A DNA stretch of 39,947 nt from the NCBI GenBank assembly GCA_007116765.1, contig SKHV01000296.1, forward strand, positions 1 through 39,947, in the 5' to 3' direction. Below are positions 1 to 9,559 of the stretch, piece after piece. The DNA comes from Prolixibacteraceae bacterium (GTDB lineage: Bacteria > Bacteroidota > Bacteroidia > Bacteroidales > Prolixibacteraceae). The notes below the pieces were generated by a model. The model was not told the DNA's origin and did no database searches. It saw only the letters and a list, made by a program, of their open reading frames with translations. The position numbers and the translations under genes are program-made. Position 1 is the stretch's first letter. The number at the start of each line of letters is the position of its first letter.

Positions 1-620
1 GCAAAAAAAATGCTTGCGTTGTAAAATTGGGGCAAAAGTGATAGTAGAATAACGTTATACAAAAGTTATGCTTCAACTCTAAATGATTACCTCACTTACA
101 ACTTTTTATAAAATAAATTTGGATATTTACCTCCCCCATTATTATATTTAACCAAATTTTTGATTAAGCAACCCTTATAAAACAACTAAAAACAAAACCA
201 ATTGCTTATGAACAAAAGCTTTTCGTATTAATCTCCGTGTACTTCCCGTGGTCGGATTGTCAATCGTTATCTGGTCATTTATGACCAATGACTTACTGAC
301 CAATCGTTAGAAACTACATAGCTTGCAGAGTTTACACAAGTAGAGTTCATCACCTAGAGAGGAGGAGTGAATAACACATGGTTTGTAGCTGTAAACAAGA
401 GCATTGCCGTTTACAGGTGCAGCATGCCCGTAAATATAAAAAAAGGCAACACAATCCGAAAACCAATAAAAATTCATTAATGAAATCAATAACGAAAACA
501 ATAATATACTTCTGACTGTCGTTATTAATATTTATTCTGACTAACTAAATGACAACAAGATAAAACGAATTGTTTTTCGTTATTTTATACTAATTCACTT
601 GATAAGTATATTTTACGTAA
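1..620. other. Non-coding region upstream of the TonB receptor gene
   Basis: No convincing gene is visible here. The only ORF in the track (307-501, minus) has no recognisable domain and no good start context. A good match to the Bacteroidota -7 element (TAAATTTG, 114-121, plus strand) could start a long leader or small RNA reading toward the TonB receptor gene. Around 261-309 there is a cluster of short repeats: CAATCGTTA occurs twice (261 and 301), TGACCAAT twice (282 and 297), and a 7-bp dyad TGGTCAT/ATGACCA sits at 272-287. They could be regulator-binding sites for the downstream operon, but that is inference. Confidence 0.4.
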
Positions 621-656
621 ATGAAAATCCTTCTAAACCAGCCTTTTCCTATGCAC

Positions 657-3068
657 ATGAAAAAAACTATAATAATTTTAGTTTTAATCCTTTGTACAAT
701 TTATTGTTATGCCCAAAGCTTTACAATAAGCGGCTTTGTGAAGGATAGCAACTCGGGCGACTTATTGCCCAATGCGCACATTGTTAATAAAACCAATGGC
801 GAATGGGTAGTTGCGAACAACTACGGATATTTTGTTTTAAAAACTAAAGGCATCCCGGTTGAAATAAAAGTGTCTTTTGCAGGGTATAATGCATTGGAAA
901 AAATGCTTGAAATTAATTCCGACACGGTGGTGGTTTTTAACCTCACATCCGACAACCGTATTCCGGAAATTGTGGTGAGTGAAACAAAAACGACAAGCAA
1001 AAAGGAAATAGGACATACAAGGCTAACTGGCAAAGAGATTGAACAAATACCATCGATATTGGGCGAAAAAGACATGTTAAAAGCTATACAACTAATGCCG
1101 GGAATAAAAATGGGACGTGAAGGCAGCTCAGGTTTATATGTTAGGGGCGGAACACCCGGCCAAAACCTGATTCTGCTCGACGATGTTCCTGTATATAACG
1201 CCAATCATTTATTTGGTTTCTTTTCGGTTTTTACCCCCGAAGCAATAAAAACCATTGACGTGTACAAGGGGGCATTTCCCGCCCGTTACGGGGGGCGCAT
1301 TGCATCGGTGCTTGATGTGCGCATGCGCGAAGGGAATTTATACAATACAAAACTGGATGTTACCGTGGGAAATATTTCATCAAAAATTGTATTCGAAACG
1401 CCTTTAATAAAGGAAAAAGCATCTTTGCTGTTGTCGGCACGCAGGACCTATCTAGATGTTTTCCTTTATCCCTTTACTTCACATACATCGTACGATGGAA
1501 AAACAAAAGATAGGTTTTCATATAATTTCCACGACTTGAACCTGAAAATATTTTGGGACATGGGCAATTGGGGCAAAATGTATTGGAGCAACTATACAGG
1601 GAGGGATATCATGAATTTTAAAGTTAAAAGCGATTTTACTCAAAATGTTATTGGTTTGGGAATACAGGGTTCAAAACAAGAGTCAATAAATAAGTACCAT
1701 TGGGGTAATTATACTTCATCGTTAAGATGGAACAAAGTTTTTTCAGATAAAATATTCATGAATACAACACTTGTTTTTTCAAACTATACCTATGTGCTTG
1801 ATTTTGAAGACGAGGTGCATTCTTACAAAGAAACTGAAAGCAAAGAAGAAATAAACTATAATAACACATCGGGAGTAAGAGACTGGGGAGCTAATGTTGA
1901 TTTTGACTATTTCATTTCCAACAACAATCAAATCTCTTTTGGTGTAAAAGCAGTACAACATGTTTATATTCCGGGAAGTGTTTTATTAAAATACACACAC
2001 AGCGATGGAGATAAATTTGAAGTGCAATCGGGTGATAATATAAATTCTTTTGAATTAAATTCTTACTTCGAGAACAAACTGACGCTATTCAAAAACTTAC
2101 AACTATTTGCCGGATTGCACCATTCCTTTTTTCAGGTAAGCGATACCAGTTTCAATTCATTTCAGCCGCGAGTTCGTTTATTATTGAATCATGGTGAGTG
2201 GGTTTTTAAAAGCTCTGGCGGATACATGGTACAGCCCGCCCACAACCTGGTTAATAGATCCACATCATTGGCTGTTGACATTTGGGTGCCTTCACACAAA
2301 AACGTGAAACCATCGTCTTCGCTTCAGTTCGATTTGGGCTTTAGCCGCTCAATAAACAATATTTTTGAAATGAGCCTTGAGGGCTATTGGCGTGCTATGA
2401 ACGATATTATTACTTATAAAAAAGGTGAGTCGTTTATAAGCATGCACGATCATTGGTCCGACAAGGTTACCTCAGGAAATGGCAAGTCGTATGGTGCCGA
2501 GCTTATGTTACGAAAAACTACTGGAAAAACCACCGGATGGGCAGGCTACACATGGTCGGTTAGCAATCAGCAGTTTGCAGAATTAAACAATGGTGAACCC
2601 TTTCCATCCGATTTCGACAGGCGTCACTATTTTACCATCACCATGAACCACAAGCTCTCAAAGCGCATCCATCTTTCAGGCAATTGGGTAGTGGCATCGG
2701 GCGAGCCCATAACCTTTTCAAGTACAGCATACGATGGCGATCCGTTTTACGGACAAGCACCACACAGTGTAGAATATTTTTATGTTTTTGAAAATAGCAG
2801 ACATGCTCCCGACCAAATAATATACTATGGTGGGGTTAACCAATATCGCCTGCCCGCCTATCATCGCCTTGATTTGGGCATCGATTTTATTAAAGAAAAA
2901 CAGAATGGAACACGCACATGGTCAATTTCACTATACAATGCTTATGCGCGAAACAACCCGTTTAGGCTCAGTATCGAAATGAATAAAGCAACCAGGAAAC
3001 TTGAATTGCTTAACACAACACCCTTCCGCTTCTTGCCATCAATTAGTTATCGGTATGTATTTAATTAA
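657..3068 (+). CDS. TonB-dependent outer-membrane receptor with N-terminal carboxypeptidase-regulatory-like domain
   Basis: This is an outer-membrane active transporter energised by TonB; the substrate cannot be read from sequence. The start at 657 gives MKKTIIILVLILCTIYCYAQ, a clean signal peptide ending in an AQ/S-type cleavage site; the in-frame ATG at 621 would put 12 extra residues in front of it. After the signal comes a beta-sandwich domain (ISGFVKDSNSGDLLPNAHI, about 20-95), then a plug domain with the typical VRGGTPGQNLILLDDVPVYN and YPARYGGR-like stretch (here FPARYGGR, about 130-230), then a long barrel rich in aromatic, alternating strands up to the final SYRYVFN. About 803 residues is normal for the family. 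The DUF4249 gene follows after 9 bases, a standard pairing in Bacteroidota, so the two are probably one operon. Confidence 0.93.
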   Translation: MKKTIIILVLILCTIYCYAQSFTISGFVKDSNSGDLLPNAHIVNKTNGEWVVANNYGYFVLKTKGIPVEIKVSFAGYNALEKMLEINSDTVVVFNLTSDNRIPEIVVSETKTTSKKEIGHTRLTGKEIEQIPSILGEKDMLKAIQLMPGIKMGREGSSGLYVRGGTPGQNLILLDDVPVYNANHLFGFFSVFTPEAIKTIDVYKGAFPARYGGRIASVLDVRMREGNLYNTKLDVTVGNISSKIVFETPLIKEKASLLLSARRTYLDVFLYPFTSHTSYDGKTKDRFSYNFHDLNLKIFWDMGNWGKMYWSNYTGRDIMNFKVKSDFTQNVIGLGIQGSKQESINKYHWGNYTSSLRWNKVFSDKIFMNTTLVFSNYTYVLDFEDEVHSYKETESKEEINYNNTSGVRDWGANVDFDYFISNNNQISFGVKAVQHVYIPGSVLLKYTHSDGDKFEVQSGDNINSFELNSYFENKLTLFKNLQLFAGLHHSFFQVSDTSFNSFQPRVRLLLNHGEWVFKSSGGYMVQPAHNLVNRSTSLAVDIWVPSHKNVKPSSSLQFDLGFSRSINNIFEMSLEGYWRAMNDIITYKKGESFISMHDHWSDKVTSGNGKSYGAELMLRKTTGKTTGWAGYTWSVSNQQFAELNNGEPFPSDFDRRHYFTITMNHKLSKRIHLSGNWVVASGEPITFSSTAYDGDPFYGQAPHSVEYFYVFENSRHAPDQIIYYGGVNQYRLPAYHRLDLGIDFIKEKQNGTRTWSISLYNAYARNNPFRLSIEMNKATRKLELLNTTPFRFLPSISYRYVFN

Positions 3069-3077
3069 CAAAACTCT

Positions 3078-4181
3078 ATGAAGAAAATTAGCTATATTTT
3101 AATTCTACTGTATACATGGGCTTGCGACAATGCAATATCATTCGATTTCCCTGAGAATGAAGCCATGGTTTATTGCAACTCACTCTTCTCTCCCGATGAA
3201 TACTGGCAGGCAACCATAGGTTATACTTATCCGTTCTCGGGTAACAGTTTCGATTCACGCATCGAAAATGCACTTGTTTTTGTGCTTGATGAAAACAACG
3301 ACACTATTCATTTGAAACACAACAAAAGAGGTGTTTACATTACTGAAAGCCATAAGCCTAAAGCAGGAATAGATTATCGTATAGTTGTAATAGTTGAAGG
3401 AGACACCATCGAAAGCGGAACAAGCAGAGTACCCATTGATGCCGAGTTTGAAATCATGGAATTAAATGAAAATCCCGGAAATATTCATTATGGCTTTCAT
3501 TCTCTAAGTGAAGTATATGAACTGAAATGTAGGCTCAATATCAATAAAAACGAGAAACAAGGCATACTTATCCGGCATTTATTATTTGACGACCATGATG
3601 GAAGGGGAATTTCATATTATACAATCAATGAAGATGTATTGAAAATGGTAAGCGACAGTACCGGAAACACCATTGCTTCCGACAAGCTTCGGATGTTGCA
3701 GAGCGACACAATATACAGTTATGAGAATTTCATGGAAATGCTTGTTCGGGTTGCCGGCAACTATTTGAATGAATCGTTAACGCATTACATTACCAGAGCA
3801 TCATACGCCGGTTCAACGGTCGATAGTAATGAAAATACAAGAAAACGTACCCATTGCTATTCTGGTGCTCCCCAATTTATTAATTTTCAAAATGAAGATT
3901 ATTCCTTGTTAGGAAACTTTCATTCTTCAACTGATTTTGAAATTTATGTTTGGGATTTTTTAAGCGGGGATTATTGGCTTGATGTAAAAAATTTGAGCCC
4001 TGAAGCATTTGCATACTATAATGATTTGATATTGCAGTATTCAAGCAGAATTGACCAACACAGTATTCAGCACCCGGTTTATTCAAACATTACCAACGGC
4101 ATAGGTATATTTGCAGGCTTTAAACAACAATTGATTTTGTACAAAGAAAATAACAGATGGCGTGGCACCATTGGTCGCTAA
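3078..4181 (+). CDS. DUF4249 domain-containing lipoprotein, partner of the TonB receptor
   Basis: The N-terminus (MKKISYILILLYTWAC) is a short lipoprotein signal with a plausible lipobox ending at Cys16, so the protein is probably lipid-anchored at the outer membrane. The body resembles DUF4249: an early block 'FDFPENEAMVYCNSLFSPDEYW', then 'IENALVFVLDENNDTI' and 'ESHKPKAGIDYRIVV', which look like the immunoglobulin-like opening of the family, and a 367-residue length that fits. The family's molecular role is unknown to me; its regular position directly downstream of a carboxypeptidase-like-domain TonB receptor suggests a surface or periplasmic accessory to that transporter. Only 9 bases separate the genes. 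The call rests on motif memory and context rather than a search. Confidence 0.78.
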   Translation: MKKISYILILLYTWACDNAISFDFPENEAMVYCNSLFSPDEYWQATIGYTYPFSGNSFDSRIENALVFVLDENNDTIHLKHNKRGVYITESHKPKAGIDYRIVVIVEGDTIESGTSRVPIDAEFEIMELNENPGNIHYGFHSLSEVYELKCRLNINKNEKQGILIRHLLFDDHDGRGISYYTINEDVLKMVSDSTGNTIASDKLRMLQSDTIYSYENFMEMLVRVAGNYLNESLTHYITRASYAGSTVDSNENTRKRTHCYSGAPQFINFQNEDYSLLGNFHSSTDFEIYVWDFLSGDYWLDVKNLSPEAFAYYNDLILQYSSRIDQHSIQHPVYSNITNGIGIFAGFKQQLILYKENNRWRGTIGR

Positions 4182-4255
4182 GTCATCAAATGAATATCAG
4201 AAACTCCTCTCGATGAATGGATTTTCCTTTAGCCTTGAACCCGAAAAAATCTATA

Positions 4256-5914
4256 TTATCTCCTCAAATGTGCCTTCGCATCGCGGGCAGCCCTGAATTC
4301 ATTATCGGGTGTCCAGTTCGGGAAATCATCGTTATTGGCCAGTTCATTGCCAATGTGGTAAAATAGCCACAAATCCTGATGTATTCCATTGTAAGTCCAT
4401 AAATCGTGCACCACATCGCTGGGAGCATGATAACGCCCTGCATAATCATCTTGAACCATTTTGGCATACTCTTCATCTTTCCCAATATAGTCACTGCCTC
4501 CATTTGCATAAATCATGGGTACACCTTTCCGTGCCATATTAAAATGATCGGAGCGGTAATAGTAACCACGCTCCGGATAAGGATTTGGCTTCACTATTCT
4601 ATTTTGAGACTTTGCATGCCTGAAGAGGTAGTCGTCAAGTTCAGAAAAACCATAACCTACCGACACCACATCGTGGGTAGCTCCATAAACATTAAGGGCA
4701 TCCATATTAATTCCGGCTACTTTAGTTGCTATAGGGAACAATGGATTGTCGGAGTAATACCTTGAACCAAGTAAACCCGATTCCTCGGCAGTAAGGGCCA
4801 TAAATACCACCGAACGTTGCGGGGTTTCATTCTCCATAAACCTTTCGGCTATGGCAAACAAACCGGCTATTCCTGTAGCATTATCCACCGCACCGTTGTA
4901 AATGTCAACACCTGTTTCAGTTTCTACCATGCCTAAATGATCCCAATGCCCCATATAAACAACTGTCTCATCGGGGTATTTACTACCTTCTATATAAGCA
5001 ATTACATTATGGCATTCCGAAATATTGAAGCTATTATTGAACGATACCGACACATTCATATCTAATGGTATGGCTTCGAAATTTCTATCCGAAGCCGAGG
5101 CAATGGCCTCATCCATACTGACCCCGGCTGCATCGAAAAGCTTTTGAGCTGCATCAAGATGAATCCAGCCTTCAACAGGCAGCCTACCTTTGTTTCCATT
5201 CGCCACTACACCATATTGTGTACCCGACCATGAGTTGCGCACCACGGTCCACCCGTAGCTGGCCGGCTCAGTTTGATGAATAATAAGTGCTCCGGCAGCT
5301 CCCTGACGTGCAGCTTCTTCAAATTTATATGTCCAGCGCCCGTAATAAGTCATGGCTTTCCCGGTAAACATCGATTTATCTTCGGTAGCAAATCCCGGAT
5401 CGTTCACGAGTACCACCACGGTTTTGCCTTTCACATCAAGCCCCTCGTAATCGTTCCAGTCGTACTCAGGTGCAACTACGCCATATCCGGCAAAAACCAA
5501 CTCACTGTTTTCAAGGCCAAGCTGTTCTTCAAGACGGTAACTCCCCACCACCATCTCATCGAGATACTGGAAAGAAAAAGACTGATTATTTCCTTCAATA
5601 TGAAGTGGAGTAAAGTTTGAACCGGTAATCTCAACAAGTTCCACAGCTTGCAGATAAGAATCATTATTGGCTGGATTAAGTCCAATTTCAATAAACCTGT
5701 TTTTAATAAAATCGCGGGCTTTCACACCACCGGGTGATGCAGGAGCTCTACCCTCAAATTCATCTGAGGCCAAAATTTCTATATCACGTTCAATATTATC
5801 ACCAAAAGGTTCAATTACAGCATTTTTATCGGTGCAAGCTGCCAAAACTAAAAGAAAAACTACGGGTAAATATTTTATTTTTCTTAAGACACCTATTTTA
5901 TAAACTGCTTTCAT
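4256..5914 (-). CDS. M28 family zinc aminopeptidase with PA domain, lipoprotein
   Basis: A secreted metallopeptidase likely to remove N-terminal residues from peptides in the periplasm or at the cell surface. The signal ends in the lipobox LVLAAC. I chose the Met at 5914 (MKAVYKIGVLRKIKYLPVV...), which gives a compact positively charged signal; the track's start at 5932 adds six residues and cannot be excluded. A PA (protease-associated) domain lies around residues 120-260 (GKTVVVLVNDPGF). The M28 zinc ligands are visible in order: MGHWDHLGM (His, Asp-type), NGAVDNATGIAGL (bridging Asp), TAEESGLLGS (catalytic Glu pair), NMDALN (Asp) and YYRSDHFNMARKG (His). About 552 residues is typical for the PA-containing group. 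It is convergent with the DUF4249 gene and divergent from rpsO, so it appears monocistronic. Confidence 0.93.
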   Translation of the reverse strand: MKAVYKIGVLRKIKYLPVVFLLVLAACTDKNAVIEPFGDNIERDIEILASDEFEGRAPASPGGVKARDFIKNRFIEIGLNPANNDSYLQAVELVEITGSNFTPLHIEGNNQSFSFQYLDEMVVGSYRLEEQLGLENSELVFAGYGVVAPEYDWNDYEGLDVKGKTVVVLVNDPGFATEDKSMFTGKAMTYYGRWTYKFEEAARQGAAGALIIHQTEPASYGWTVVRNSWSGTQYGVVANGNKGRLPVEGWIHLDAAQKLFDAAGVSMDEAIASASDRNFEAIPLDMNVSVSFNNSFNISECHNVIAYIEGSKYPDETVVYMGHWDHLGMVETETGVDIYNGAVDNATGIAGLFAIAERFMENETPQRSVVFMALTAEESGLLGSRYYSDNPLFPIATKVAGINMDALNVYGATHDVVSVGYGFSELDDYLFRHAKSQNRIVKPNPYPERGYYYRSDHFNMARKGVPMIYANGGSDYIGKDEEYAKMVQDDYAGRYHAPSDVVHDLWTYNGIHQDLWLFYHIGNELANNDDFPNWTPDNEFRAARDAKAHLRR

Positions 5915-5932
5915 ATCTAAACTTTTATACAT

Positions 5933-6286
5933 TTATATGTTTGCAGTAAATATAAAAATATTGTCACAATAAATAAAATAAAGGATTACATAACGCTAGA
6001 ACCTTACTGTTTTTTTAAAATTAGAAAAGCAACAGCCAATAATTCACACACTTATATTTATAAAATCAATCATTGTTATCCGGTTGAAATTCCAAATCAA
6101 TTCAAAGCAGCACTTTACAGCTAAAAATATTAAAAATCAGCACATTTATATGCTCCAATAAATAAAAATGCTTACTTTTGCGGAAATTTGACTAATAGTC
6201 AGACTTTAATATTGCGCGGTTTCTATCGAAATCGAATGCTGCCGTGTAATTATCGAATAGTTTAACTTATTAAAATTGAAATTATT
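5933..6286. other. Divergent promoter region and rpsO leader
   Basis: This AT-rich intergenic stretch separates the M28 peptidase gene (minus) from rpsO (plus). No gene is visible. It holds the rpsO promoter (-7 box near 6173) and an approximately 100-nt untranslated leader, with a perfect 13-bp palindrome TGACTAATAGTCA at 6189-6201 and two copies of an ATCGAA-containing motif further down. No clear promoter was found for the peptidase gene on the other strand. Confidence 0.45.
6173..6180 (+). promoter_or_regulatory. Bacteroidota -7 promoter element of rpsO
   Basis: TACTTTTG matches the TAnnTTTG element used by the Bacteroidota primary sigma factor. It predicts transcription start around 6186 and a roughly 100-nt leader before the rpsO ATG. 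No clear -33 TTG was seen at the usual spacing. Confidence 0.5.
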
Positions 6287-6556
6287 ATGTATTTACCTTC
6301 TGAAAAGAAAAAAGAATTCTTTGAAACTTATGGAAAAGGCGCAACCGATACCGGTTCAGCCGAAGGACAAATTGCACTATTCTCATTTCGTGTTGCTCAC
6401 TTAACCGAGCACTTGAAAAAGAACCGCAAGGACTATGGCACACAACGTGCCTTGATTAGCTTAGTAGGAAAAAGACGCCGTTTACTCGATTATTTAAAAG
6501 ACAGGGACATTGAGCGTTACCGTGCAATAATCAAAAAGCTTAACTTACGTAGATAA
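6287..6556 (+). CDS. rpsO: 30S ribosomal protein S15
   Basis: A small-subunit ribosomal protein that binds the central domain of 16S rRNA and nucleates platform assembly. At 89 residues it has the standard length, and the conserved S15 blocks are present: GATDTGSAEGQIALFSFRV near residue 20, the TEHLKKNRKDYGTQRALI segment, the LVGKRRRLLDYLK signature near residue 60, and a C-terminal RYRAIIKKLNLRR. It is followed by a strong intrinsic terminator and then pnp, the same order as in many bacteria, including E. coli. The leader is long enough to host autoregulation by S15, as known in several other phyla, but this is not shown here. Confidence 0.98.
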   Translation: MYLPSEKKKEFFETYGKGATDTGSAEGQIALFSFRVAHLTEHLKKNRKDYGTQRALISLVGKRRRLLDYLKDRDIERYRAIIKKLNLRR

Positions 6557-6564
6557 GAATAATA

Positions 6565-6612
6565 AAGGAAAGGCAGTTAATCAAAAATTGCCTTTCCTTG
6601 TTTATTTTTAGC
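6565..6612 (+). terminator. Intrinsic terminator between rpsO and pnp
   Basis: An 11-bp perfect stem (AAGGAAAGGCA at 6565-6575 with TGCCTTTCCTT at 6589-6599) closes a 13-nt loop and is followed by a T-rich tract (GTTTATTTTTA). It should end most rpsO transcripts, so pnp is either expressed by readthrough or has its own promoter just downstream. Confidence 0.8.
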
Positions 6613-6653
6613 CCCGCCCTATTTTTATTTCAGAATAAAATTGAACACACATT

Positions 6654-8960
6654 ATGATTAATGTAATTGAAAAAGTTATCGATCTGGGAGATGGAAGAAC
6701 CATTACCATCGAAACAGGAAAATTGGCAAAACAAGCAGATGGTGCCGTGGTTGTTAAATCGGGCGACACAATGTTACTTGCCACAGTAGTATCGGCTCAG
6801 GAGGCCAACGAGGGGGTTGATTTTATGCCCTTATCAGTAGATTACCGCGAAAAATTTTCGGCTGCCGGCCGTTTCCCGGGCGGGTTTCTAAAAAGGGAAG
6901 CACGTCCGTCAGACGATGAAATATTAGTTTCTCGCCTGATTGACCGCGCATTAAGACCACTATTCCCGGCCGATTATCATGCCGAAACTGCGGTTATGAT
7001 TACCCTGTACTCTTCGGACAAAGACGTGATGGCCGATTCACTAGCAGGCTTAGCGGCATCAGCTGCCATTGCAGTTTCTGATGTTCCATTTGAAGCTCCT
7101 ATTTCTGAAGTTCGTGTAGCACGTATCAACGGTAACATGGTGGTTAACCCATCGCAAAGCCAACTTAAAGAAGCAGACCTTGACATTATGGTTGCGGCAA
7201 CCTTCGACAATATTATGATGGTTGAAGGCGAAATGAATGAAATAAGCGAGCTTGAAATGCTTGATGCAATAAAATTTGCCCACGAAGCCATTAAAATTCA
7301 ATGTAAAGCACAAGAAGAACTTGCCACTGAAGTAGGCAAAACCAAACGTGAATACTGTCACGAAACAAACGATGAAGCACTCAAAGAAAAAGTGAAAGAG
7401 GCACTCTATAAGCCTTGTTACGAAATTGCCAAACTGCAACTAACCGACAAGAAAAAAAGGCTTGAAATGTTTCGTGAAATTCGCGATCAGTTTATCGAAA
7501 AATACAATGAGGAAAATGCAGAGAACGAGGAGATCAATCTCACTCAGCATGAAACACTTATTAAAAAATATTACCACGAGATTGAAGGCGAAGCAATGCG
7601 CCGCATGATACTTGACGAAGGCATACGCCTTGATGGACGTAAAACCGACGAGATTCGCCCAATTTGGGGTGAAGTTGACTATTTGCCGGGAGCACATGGC
7701 TCTGCCATTTTTACACGTGGCGAAACTCAAGCACTTGCCACAATTACCTTAGGCACAAAAATGGACGTAAAACGTATCGACAACGTAACCGTTCAGGGTG
7801 AAGAAAAATTCATGCTGCATTACAATTTCCCTCCATTCTGCGTGGGCGATTCAAAGACACCTCGTATGTTGGGACGCCGCGAAATTGGCCATGGCAACCT
7901 TGCATTCCGTGCTTTAAAAGGAATGATTCCTGACGATTTCCCATACGCTGTACGTATTGTCTCTGATATTCTTGAATCAAATGGTTCTTCGTCGATGGCA
8001 ACTGTTTGCTCAGGTACCATGTGCATGTACGATGCAGGTGTGAAAATGAAAAAACCGGTTTCAGGTATCGCTATGGGACTTATTGCCGACGGCGATAAAT
8101 TTGCTGTACTTTCGGATATTCTGGGCGATGAAGATCACCTGGGCGATATGGACTTCAAAGTTACAGGAACACGCGACGGTATTACCGCAACTCAAATGGA
8201 CATTAAGGTTGACGGACTTTCGTACGAAGTACTCGAACAAGCCCTCAACCAGGCAAAAGCCGGCAGATTGCACATACTCGATAAAATGGAAGAGGTAATT
8301 ACTGAACCTCGTCCCGAATTTAAAGAAAATGTACCACGTATTGAGGTAGTGATTATCCCCAAAGATATGATTGGTGCAATTATTGGACCCGGCGGAAAAA
8401 TTATTCAGAAAATGCAGGAAGAAACCGGAACCGTTATCGTGATTGAAGAAATTGACGATTATGGTGAAATCCAAATTGCAGGAACAAACAAGCAAGCAAT
8501 TATTAATGCAATGGCTCAAATAAAAGCCATTATCGCCGTTCCCGAAATTGGAGAAATTTATAAAGGAAAAGTTAAATCGATAGTTTCATTTGGTGCATTC
8601 ATTGAAATTATGCCAGGCAAAGATGCCCTGTTGCACATTTCTGAAATTGACTACGAACGCCACGAAACAGTGGACGAAGTACTTAAAGAAGGTGAAGAAG
8701 TTGAAGTTAAACTGATCGGCATTGACGAAAAGAGCGGCAAACTGAAACTTTCGCGCAAAGTGCTTTTACCTAAACCCGAAGGTTACGTTGAACCAGAACG
8801 CAAACCCCGTGGCGAAGGCGGCGACCGCAGGCGCGACGACCGTGGTGGTTTCGACCGCAGACGCGACGACCGCAGAGGTGACGATCGCAGAGGTGGTGGT
8901 GACCGCAGAAGCAGTGGTGACCGCGACAGAGGTGGAGACCGACGTAGTTTCAATCGTTAA
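6654..8960 (+). CDS. pnp: Polyribonucleotide nucleotidyltransferase (PNPase)
   Basis: A phosphorolytic 3'-5' exoribonuclease of RNA turnover. Two RNase PH domains flank an alpha-helical linker; [22 protein letters not shown]-type sequence in the first and [14 protein letters not shown] plus the [11 protein letters not shown] block in the second are diagnostic. A KH domain follows ([16 protein letters not shown], about 562-610) and then an S1 domain ([17 protein letters not shown], about 632-695). At 768 residues it is longer than the usual ~700 because of a C-terminal tail of about 55 residues made almost only of Arg, Asp, Gly and Ser. The tail is probably disordered and RNA-binding. The gene lies between two intrinsic terminators, suggesting an independent unit after rpsO. 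Confidence 0.98.
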   Translation: MINVIEKVIDLGDGRTITIETGKLAKQADGAVVVKSGDTMLLATVVSAQEANEGVDFMPLSVDYREKFSAAGRFPGGFLKREARPSDDEILVSRLIDRALRPLFPADYHAETAVMITLYSSDKDVMADSLAGLAASAAIAVSDVPFEAPISEVRVARINGNMVVNPSQSQLKEADLDIMVAATFDNIMMVEGEMNEISELEMLDAIKFAHEAIKIQCKAQEELATEVGKTKREYCHETNDEALKEKVKEALYKPCYEIAKLQLTDKKKRLEMFREIRDQFIEKYNEENAENEEINLTQHETLIKKYYHEIEGEAMRRMILDEGIRLDGRKTDEIRPIWGEVDYLPGAHGSAIFTRGETQALATITLGTKMDVKRIDNVTVQGEEKFMLHYNFPPFCVGDSKTPRMLGRREIGHGNLAFRALKGMIPDDFPYAVRIVSDILESNGSSSMATVCSGTMCMYDAGVKMKKPVSGIAMGLIADGDKFAVLSDILGDEDHLGDMDFKVTGTRDGITATQMDIKVDGLSYEVLEQALNQAKAGRLHILDKMEEVITEPRPEFKENVPRIEVVIIPKDMIGAIIGPGGKIIQKMQEETGTVIVIEEIDDYGEIQIAGTNKQAIINAMAQIKAIIAVPEIGEIYKGKVKSIVSFGAFIEIMPGKDALLHISEIDYERHETVDEVLKEGEEVEVKLIGIDEKSGKLKLSRKVLLPKPEGYVEPERKPRGEGGDRRRDDRGGFDRRRDDRRGDDRRGGGDRRSSGDRDRGGDRRSFNR

Positions 8961-8975
8961 AAATAAATAAACATA

Positions 8976-9007
8976 AAAAAAGGGTGGCTCGTAAGTCACC
9001 CTTTTTT
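8976..9007 (+). terminator. Intrinsic terminator of pnp
   Basis: A stem AAAAAAGGGTGGC / GTCACCCTTTTTT (one G-T pair) with a small loop lies 15 bases after the pnp stop and ends in a T tract. The symmetric A and T tracts would also allow termination on the other strand. It lies inside the track's extended ORF starting at 8984, which argues for the later ATG of the next gene. Confidence 0.8.
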
Positions 9008-9025
9008 AGCCACATACATAATTTC

Positions 9026-9499
9026 ATGAAAGTAGCCGATAAACTTCAGCGAATTGAAGAATTGACAGAAAATCTGTCACTCCCAAAATACAATTCACTC
9101 AAAATTAATTACCTGGCAAGGCTTATAACCGACACCGAACTGCATGTAAACCACTGTGAAACATGTAAGAAAAATGAAGTACTGCTCACTAACATGATTG
9201 AAGAAATTCCTCATTTGAACAACATTGAACATCGCCAGCCATACGAAAAAAGCTTTAACCAAATAAGAGCACATTTTCACAAAGCACATCACTATATCCC
9301 CATACACTATTATGCTTCGAGATACAGTATGGTTGGAATCATATTGGGTCTGCTGTTGGCCATATTGACATCATACCTGATCACAAAAACAATACATACC
9401 GACGCACTACTTATAGGCTCTATTGTAGGGCTCGCAATTGGATACCTTTGGGGTTCATATAAAGAAATACCCTACCGGAAAGCAAAAAAAATAATTTAA
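9026..9499 (+). CDS. Uncharacterised small membrane protein with an HX3CX2C motif
   Basis: I do not recognise this protein as a named family. The start at 9026 (MKVADKLQRIEELTENL) gives 157 residues; the GTG start in the track (8984) falls inside the pnp terminator and is unlikely. The N-terminal ~95 residues are soluble, helical and rich in histidine, with H40-x3-C44-x2-C47 inside 'ELHVNHCETCKKN'. That spacing is the zinc-binding anti-sigma (zf-HC2/ZAS) pattern. Two transmembrane helices follow (about 100-120 and 126-145, the second glycine-rich), and the C-terminus is basic (YRKAKKII). No sigma-factor gene is adjacent, and ZAS proteins usually have one membrane helix, so an anti-sigma role is only a possibility. 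It appears to be transcribed alone. Confidence 0.7.
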   Translation: MKVADKLQRIEELTENLSLPKYNSLKINYLARLITDTELHVNHCETCKKNEVLLTNMIEEIPHLNNIEHRQPYEKSFNQIRAHFHKAHHYIPIHYYASRYSMVGIILGLLLAILTSYLITKTIHTDALLIGSIVGLAIGYLWGSYKEIPYRKAKKII

Positions 9500-9559
9500 G
9501 TAAAAGCTCTAAGTAAAATAATTGTATTTTTATCGCTGCACGACTTTAAAATCAATTAT

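Noticed and set aside
307-501. ORF of 64 residues on the minus strand
   Set aside because: No domain, no promoter and no start context; the sequence lies in an AT-rich intergenic region.
8061-8519. 152-residue minus-strand ORF in pnp
   Set aside because: Antisense shadow of the pnp core; no features of its own.
8984-9025. GTG start for the small membrane protein gene
   Set aside because: It is inside the pnp terminator stem; the ATG at 9026 is downstream of the terminator and gives a normal N-terminus.
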